33,445 nt of DNA from Verrucomicrobiales bacterium (GTDB taxonomy: Bacteria; Verrucomicrobiota; Verrucomicrobiia; Verrucomicrobiales; DEV007): NCBI GenBank assembly GCA_013213905.1, contig JABSSQ010000335.1, positions 1 to 33,445 of the forward strand, read 5' to 3'. A model generated the notes under the pieces. The model had not been told where the DNA came from, ran no database searches, and saw nothing but the letters and a program-made list of their open reading frames with translations. The position numbers were made by a program, and so were the translations under genes. The first letter of the stretch is position 1. Each line of letters begins with the position of its first letter. This document shows, piece by piece, positions 29,566 to 33,445 of this stretch.

Positions 29566-30875
29566 AGAAGTTTTTGGCAGAGTATGGAATGGTGTTAGTG
29601 CTGCTGGCGCTTTGTGCGTTGTTCAGTTTGCTGACCCTGAAACAGGAAAGCGCGACGGGAAGTGCCGCTGCGACACGGGTGGCGGTAGAGGTCGAAGCCG
29701 GGGTGCCACCGGGCAGTCACGTCTTTGTGGTCGGGGCTGCGAAGAAGCCGTCGGGGGAATTTGCCGGCCTCGTCGCGTCCGAGTTGGAGAAAGGTGAGGT
29801 TGTCGAGGTCACGCAAGTGATTGGAACGCCGCGCGACCTTCGCCAGGCCTGGGATGCGGCAAAGGCGGATGGAAAGACTCCTGAGGCCCTGGTGGTGAGT
29901 GGCGATGTGTTGAAGTGGACGATCCTGCCGGCCCTGGCTGAGGAGTCAGCTGATCTTCAGCTGATTCAGCCGACTGAGAGAATGGTTTCGGACTTTTTGA
30001 AGCGCGGAAATCTTTTGGCGATTGTCGACCGAATCGTTGTCATCGCTGTCATGGCGATCGGCATGACCCTGGTCATTTTGACCGGAGGGATCGACCTCTC
30101 GGTGGGAAGTCTCGTTGCCTTGTCAGCCGTGATCGCAACGCTGGTGATGAAGATGATGGGTGGACTCGAAGCTGGAGGAGGAGCCGTCTGGACCGGCTTC
30201 CTTGCCGCGACCCTGGCTTGCGGTTTGATCGGGGCGATGGCCGGATTCCTTGTCGCCCGGTTTGAGGTGGCTCCGTTTATCACCACCCTCGCCGTGATGC
30301 TGATTGCGAGGGGGGTGGCGTTCATGATGACGGGCGGCTTTTCCATCTACCAGGTGCCGGAATCCATCACCTGGCTGGGGAGGGGATCGACTCTCGGCAT
30401 TCCTAACACGGTCGTTGTCCTGGTTGTCTTTTACGCCGCGGCTCATGTCTTAATGAGGCACACCCGATGGGGACGCTACATCTACGCGGTCGGTGGCAAC
30501 GAAGAGGCGGCCCGTCTCTCCGGCGTTCCAGTAAAACAGATCCTGCTCTTTGTGTATTTCGTGTGCGGCCTGTGTGCCGGATTTGGTGGCTGCATCCAGG
30601 CGTCGCAACTTGCGACGGGCGCTCCCAACCTCGGCGTGATGTTCGAGCTGTCTGTTATTGCTGCGGTGGTCGTCGGGGGCACGAGTCTCTCGGGAGGATC
30701 CGGGCGCATCATGGGTACCCTGATCGGGGCGTTTATCATTTCGGTGATCCAGAATGGAATGAACCTCCTTGGCTTCGACAGTTACCTGCAGCAAGTCGTT
30801 CTCGGGGCTGTGATCCTGTTTGCTGTCCTGCTCGATAAGGCCCGGCAGAAAGGAACCGCGACGGTTAAACATTGA
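29562..30875 (+). CDS. Sugar ABC importer permease (RbsC-like) with a large insert after the first helix
   Basis: 437 aa, about 110 more than an RbsC protein. Residues about 9-27 form the first helix (GMVLVLLALCALFSLLTL). The CUT2 permease core resumes only at about residue 146 (FLKRGNLLAIVDRIVVIAVM, then GMTLVILTGGIDLSVGSL, a family signature) and continues through several helices, including the TRWGRYIYAVGGNEEAARLSG loop that contacts the ATPase. The segment between (28-145) is soluble with an alpha/beta pattern (HVFVVGAAKKPSGEFAGLVA, EVVEVTQVIGTPRDL, EALVVSGDVLKW), compatible with a Rossmann-like or binding-protein-like subdomain on the outer face. ATGA overlaps the ATPase stop. It is followed by the binding protein. 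Confidence 0.92.
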   Translation: MKKFLAEYGMVLVLLALCALFSLLTLKQESATGSAAATRVAVEVEAGVPPGSHVFVVGAAKKPSGEFAGLVASELEKGEVVEVTQVIGTPRDLRQAWDAAKADGKTPEALVVSGDVLKWTILPALAEESADLQLIQPTERMVSDFLKRGNLLAIVDRIVVIAVMAIGMTLVILTGGIDLSVGSLVALSAVIATLVMKMMGGLEAGGGAVWTGFLAATLACGLIGAMAGFLVARFEVAPFITTLAVMLIARGVAFMMTGGFSIYQVPESITWLGRGSTLGIPNTVVVLVVFYAAAHVLMRHTRWGRYIYAVGGNEEAARLSGVPVKQILLFVYFVCGLCAGFGGCIQASQLATGAPNLGVMFELSVIAAVVVGGTSLSGGSGRIMGTLIGAFIISVIQNGMNLLGFDSYLQQVVLGAVILFAVLLDKARQKGTATVKH

Positions 30876-30910
30876 TCCACGCTCTTGAATTTCGTAAATC
30901 CTACCAAGCT

Positions 30911-31882
30911 ATGAAACGTCTCACTTTTCTTTTGTTCTCGATGGTTGCTCCCTTTATCCTGGGAGGTTGCGGGGGCGACGCTGATTCGCCTATTCATGCC
31001 ATCGAAGCGAAGGGGCGCATCGGAATGACCTGTATGGATCTGACCAATCCGTTCTTCAAGTTGATCGCCAATGTGATGACCGAAGAAGCTGCCCTGCAGG
31101 GCTATACGGTGACAGCCCTCAGCGGGGAGCTCGATCCAGCGAAGCAGAACAGTCAGCTCTCCGATTTCGTGGCTCAAGGATACGATGCCATTTTCCTGAA
31201 CCCGGTAGATTCCAAGGCAGTCGGCCAGGGAGTCAAGGCGGCCCACGAAGCCGGCATTCCCGTGTTCTCTTTCGATATCCAGGTCAGCGACGAGGAGGCT
31301 GCCGAGCTTGTGGTCTCACATATTGGAAGCGATAACTACCAGGGAGGACGACTTGCCGGTGAGAGCATGATGAAAGCGCTGGGCAACAAGGGCAGTGTGG
31401 CGATCCTTTCGCTGCCGGAAGTTTCTTCCTGCATTTTGCGGGTGCAGGGATTTCGCGATGCCCTAGAAGACGCAGGAAGCCCGATCGAAATTGTCACTGA
31501 GTTGAGTGGCAAGGGCAGCCGTGATGCCGGCTACACCGTGGCGACCGACATTCTTCAGGCTCATCCTGACATAAACGGAATTTTCGCGATCAATGATCCA
31601 TCCGGTTTGGGAGCGCACGCAGCCGTGGTGAAGGCAGGCAAAGAAGAGCAGATCACGGTGGTGGCGTTTGACGCGTCGCCCGCGGGCAAGCAGGGAGTAT
31701 TTGAAAAGAAGCTCTACGACACCCCGCAGCAGTTTCCCCGTAGGATGGCAGAGGGAACCGTTCAGGCTTTTGTTGACTACCTGGCAGGAAACGAGGTGGA
31801 GAAGAAGGTGCTGATCCCCTGCGCTCACTATAATCACGAAACCTCTGTTGACGACGAGAGTCGGATTGCGGAGCAGTGGTAG
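30911..31882 (+). CDS. Sugar ABC importer substrate-binding lipoprotein (RbsB-like)
   Basis: 323 aa from the ATG at 30911 (MKRLTFLLFSMVAPFILGGC), which makes a lipoprotein signal with lipobox LGGC; the cysteine would be lipidated. A TTG at 30872 would add 13 residues and bury the signal, so it was not used. The periplasmic-binding-protein type 1 pattern is present: RIGMTCMDLTNPFFKLIANV, LSDFVAQGYDAIFLNPVDS, GIPVFSFDIQVS, GSDNYQGGRLAGESM, GFRDALEDAG, and FAINDPSGLGAHAAVVKAGK. CUT2 binding proteins of the ribose/galactose type share this order. A binding protein anchored by lipid is common in bacteria with an outer membrane. It is the third gene of the operon, after ATPase and permease. Confidence 0.93.
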   Translation: MKRLTFLLFSMVAPFILGGCGGDADSPIHAIEAKGRIGMTCMDLTNPFFKLIANVMTEEAALQGYTVTALSGELDPAKQNSQLSDFVAQGYDAIFLNPVDSKAVGQGVKAAHEAGIPVFSFDIQVSDEEAAELVVSHIGSDNYQGGRLAGESMMKALGNKGSVAILSLPEVSSCILRVQGFRDALEDAGSPIEIVTELSGKGSRDAGYTVATDILQAHPDINGIFAINDPSGLGAHAAVVKAGKEEQITVVAFDASPAGKQGVFEKKLYDTPQQFPRRMAEGTVQAFVDYLAGNEVEKKVLIPCAHYNHETSVDDESRIAEQW

Positions 31883-31915
31883 GATGCTGCGTGATTCTGC
31901 TCTCCAAGCTGAGAT

Positions 31916-32239
31916 TCAGCGTTGGCGTGCCCTAGCCTGCAGCCGCTTGAGGTGTGCCAGCCTGACGAGGGACACGATGAGGAGGATGCCAAAGGCCAAC
32001 GAAATGATCAGCCCGATGGCGGTGGTGTTTATCGAGGTGCTGACGCTTTCTGCAAGAGTTTGCGGATCTCCGGTAGCGGTGGCACCCACCTTTTGGAAGG
32101 CCTGAATCATATTGACGACAGTACTTCCAAGTCCGAGGACAGGCGGCAGAATGATTCCCCCGACGGAAATCCAGAGAACCTTTTTCCAGACGCCGGCTTT
32201 TGCGACGAGGGTCTGATCTTCACTTACTGTCGGATTCAT
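31916..32239 (-). CDS. Short MotA/TolQ/ExbB proton-channel-like protein
   Basis: 107 aa. Two hydrophobic segments: WKKVLWISVGGIILPPVLGL and TTAIGLIISLAFGILLIVSL. The text between them (GLGSTVVNMIQAFQKVGAT, then LAESVSTSINTTAIGLIIS) matches the core of ExbB/TolQ/MotA channels: a G-S/T-V turn after the first helix, then an amphipathic loop and a second helix with T-x-x-G-L. A full ExbB/TolQ has a third, N-terminal helix and about 220 residues, so this is a minimal version or the C-terminal half of a shortened gene. No ExbD/TolR partner lies beside it. It is convergent with the binding protein gene. Confidence 0.72.
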   Translation of the reverse strand: MNPTVSEDQTLVAKAGVWKKVLWISVGGIILPPVLGLGSTVVNMIQAFQKVGATATGDPQTLAESVSTSINTTAIGLIISLAFGILLIVSLVRLAHLKRLQARARQR

Positions 32240-32387
32240 TCACGGCTTCGGTCAGGGGTGAGTGTTCTATGTTAGATTAATTGTGCTGGGCTTGGAGAAG
32301 GCGAAGCCAACAGGCCGGTGTGAAGACTCCATATTCTTATCGAGCAATCGTTCCGAGTCCCACCATTTTTGACGGGGTCAGTTTCAC

Positions 32388-32654
32388 TTAGTCACCGACC
32401 CTGGACCGAAAGAATGCGCCGATCGAGTAAATGTAGAGGTAGGGCATCACGTTGACGTAGTCGTCGGTAGGCCAACCGCCCTTTGGGCAAAGCCACGTTT
32501 CGTCGGAACCGGGTTTGAGGCATCTGGGACAGACGGCCGGGAACTCTTTTCCCCTGACGGCTTCGTCGATTTTTTCATCCCATGGGTCAGGAGTGTCGTC
32601 GACTTGAAAAGCCTTTAGCAGAGCTTGAGCGAGAGGTCCTTTGAAAGTTGTCAT
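32388..32654 (-). CDS. Small zinc-ribbon-like protein of unknown function
   Basis: 88 aa from the ATG at 32654 (MTTFKGPLAQALLKAFQVDD). The N-terminal half is helical and polar (DPWDEKIDEAVRGKEFPAV). It contains CPRC and, about 15 residues later, LCPKGG, in which the second expected cysteine is missing (Gly in its place), so metal binding is doubtful. The C-terminus is aromatic (YVNVMPYLYIYSIGAFFRS) and ends abruptly in GD. It may be truncated at the 3' end. I cannot assign a family. Confidence 0.6.
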   Translation of the reverse strand: MTTFKGPLAQALLKAFQVDDTPDPWDEKIDEAVRGKEFPAVCPRCLKPGSDETWLCPKGGWPTDDYVNVMPYLYIYSIGAFFRSRVGD

Positions 32655-32829
32655 GGAAATTGAATAAGCTGAACAGCGACCCACAGCTTTGAACTGAGAC
32701 AGTTCAGACGTTTATATCAAAACGAATCGAGCGACAGAATTGAACTGTAATCTGCAACGAGTTTTGTAACAGGGTTGGGTGATCGACCAAACCCTATTGA
32801 CAGTAGAAATGGAAGGGCTCGGGTTCGCT
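32655..32829. other. 175-bp intergenic region without a recognisable gene
   Basis: No ORF with coding character, RNA gene or clear terminator was found. A region of moderate AT content separates the small zinc-ribbon-like gene from the PQQ-type gene end. Confidence 0.6.
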
Positions 32830-33445
32830 TTACTTTCCGAACTTCCAAAGGTGTCTGTCGCTGCGAATGTAAAGCGCACCGTTGTCGAGTGAGGCGGTGC
32901 TGAGAATTGTTTCTCCCAGTTCGATCTCACTGACGATCTTACCTTCTTCGCCTGACACATCTACGACCAGCCCGACTCCTGCCTCACTGAAGAGGTAGAT
33001 AAGACCGTCAGCACCCGCAACGGGGCTGCCGCTGAAGGCTCCGACGGGTGTGGCAGACTTGTCAGAACGCTCCAAGCGAATACGCCAGAGACGTTCTCCG
33101 GTTTCGCGGTTGGCGCAGTTGAGGACGCCGGCATTGTTGATCACAAAGACTTTGTCACCGATCACGAGCGGACTGGAGGTTCCTGGTCGTTGGGCTGATT
33201 CATTCCAGTGCTTGACCGGCTCACTGCCGTCCGTTTTCACGGTGATCGCAGTGAGGCCACCGGAAGGAATGTAGAGGGTATCTCCCGCAGGAGCACTCGA
33301 AGGAATAGTGGAGGCACCATTTCCGAAGTTAAACAGTTCAGACCCGGTGTCTGGCACGACGCCGAGAACACCCTTGCTCGATTGCAGGGCGACGACTTCT
33401 TCACCGTCCACATTGAGGATCGTAGGGGAAGTCCAGTTGGCCGCC
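32830..33445 (-). CDS. PQQ-binding-like beta-propeller protein (5' part outside window)
   Basis: The reverse frame stays open from the stop at 32830 to the window edge (204 or more residues), so the true start is not visible; the GTG at 33411 is only an internal candidate. It is built of repeated beta-propeller blades with the motif T-SPLVIGDKVFVINNAGVLNC followed by ETGERLWRIRL, plus GSPVAGADGLIYLFSEAG and GALYIRSDRHLWKFGK at the end. This is the Trp-docking-like blade of PQQ/WD40-like (DUF1668/PQQ_2) proteins. These are frequent exported proteins in this phylum. Function is likely extracellular or periplasmic binding; no PQQ-dependent catalytic residues are seen in the visible part. Confidence 0.88.
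   Translation of the reverse strand, partial: AANWTSPTILNVDGEEVVALQSSKGVLGVVPDTGSELFNFGNGASTIPSSAPAGDTLYIPSGGLTAITVKTDGSEPVKHWNESAQRPGTSSPLVIGDKVFVINNAGVLNCANRETGERLWRIRLERSDKSATPVGAFSGSPVAGADGLIYLFSEAGVGLVVDVSGEEGKIVSEIELGETILSTASLDNGALYIRSDRHLWKFGK

Noticed and set aside
32340-32400. Short stretch GACCCCGTCAAAAATGG-like near the 3' end of the small zinc-ribbon gene
   Set aside because: It recalls insertion-sequence ends, but I see no terminal inverted repeats, transposase or target duplication.

Overview
The window looks like a chromosomal segment of a member of the Verrucomicrobiota. This is an inference from gene content and style: several pseudopilins sit with a secretin and pilT/gspE-type ATPases, sugar-type oxidoreductases and an Rbs-like ABC importer are present, and coding DNA is GC-rich with sharply AT-rich intergenic promoters. 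No rRNA or phylogenetic marker is present to prove it. There is no sign of a prophage, IS element or CRISPR array.

Left part (1-6600). A partial reverse-strand rhodanese-like protein lies at the edge. It is followed by phosphatidylserine synthase, an SDR oxidoreductase, and a pair of TPM-domain proteins, one with a zinc ribbon and one membrane-anchored. The zinc-ribbon gene seems to have an out-of-frame Cys-rich tail made of a 12-bp tandem repeat. Next come a heavily damaged Gfo/Idh/MocA dehydrogenase pseudogene, a solitary E1-beta (transketolase-like) gene, and an initiator tRNA-Met with a textbook terminator.

Centre (6700-22970). This is the main system of the window. A long reverse-strand gene train runs from 20347 down to about 6722. 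In transcription order it encodes a PilT-like ATPase, three inner-membrane platform proteins (PilM/GspL-, PilN- and PilO/GspM-like), a secreted PilP/GspC-like protein, J-, K- and I-type minor pseudopilins, the GspF platform protein, four G/H-type pseudopilins, a GspE-type ATPase with a long N-terminus, a lone receiver domain and a secreted protein of unknown function. A large secretin is transcribed divergently from a shared AT-rich region. Having both an extension-type and a PilT-type ATPase, with seven pseudopilin-like genes, makes this a type IV pilus/type II secretion hybrid. A second promoter and intergenic hairpins around the first G-type pseudopilin suggest that it is the abundant subunit.

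Right part (23000-33445). A rhomboid protease converges on recQ. Then come an intact Gfo/Idh/MocA dehydrogenase, an omega-amidase-like nitrilase, and a sugar ABC importer (ATPase, permease, lipoprotein binding protein). Its permease has an unusual insert of about 120 residues after the first membrane helix. The end holds a very short ExbB/TolQ-like protein, a small CxxC protein, and the C-terminal part of a PQQ-type beta-propeller protein that runs off the edge.
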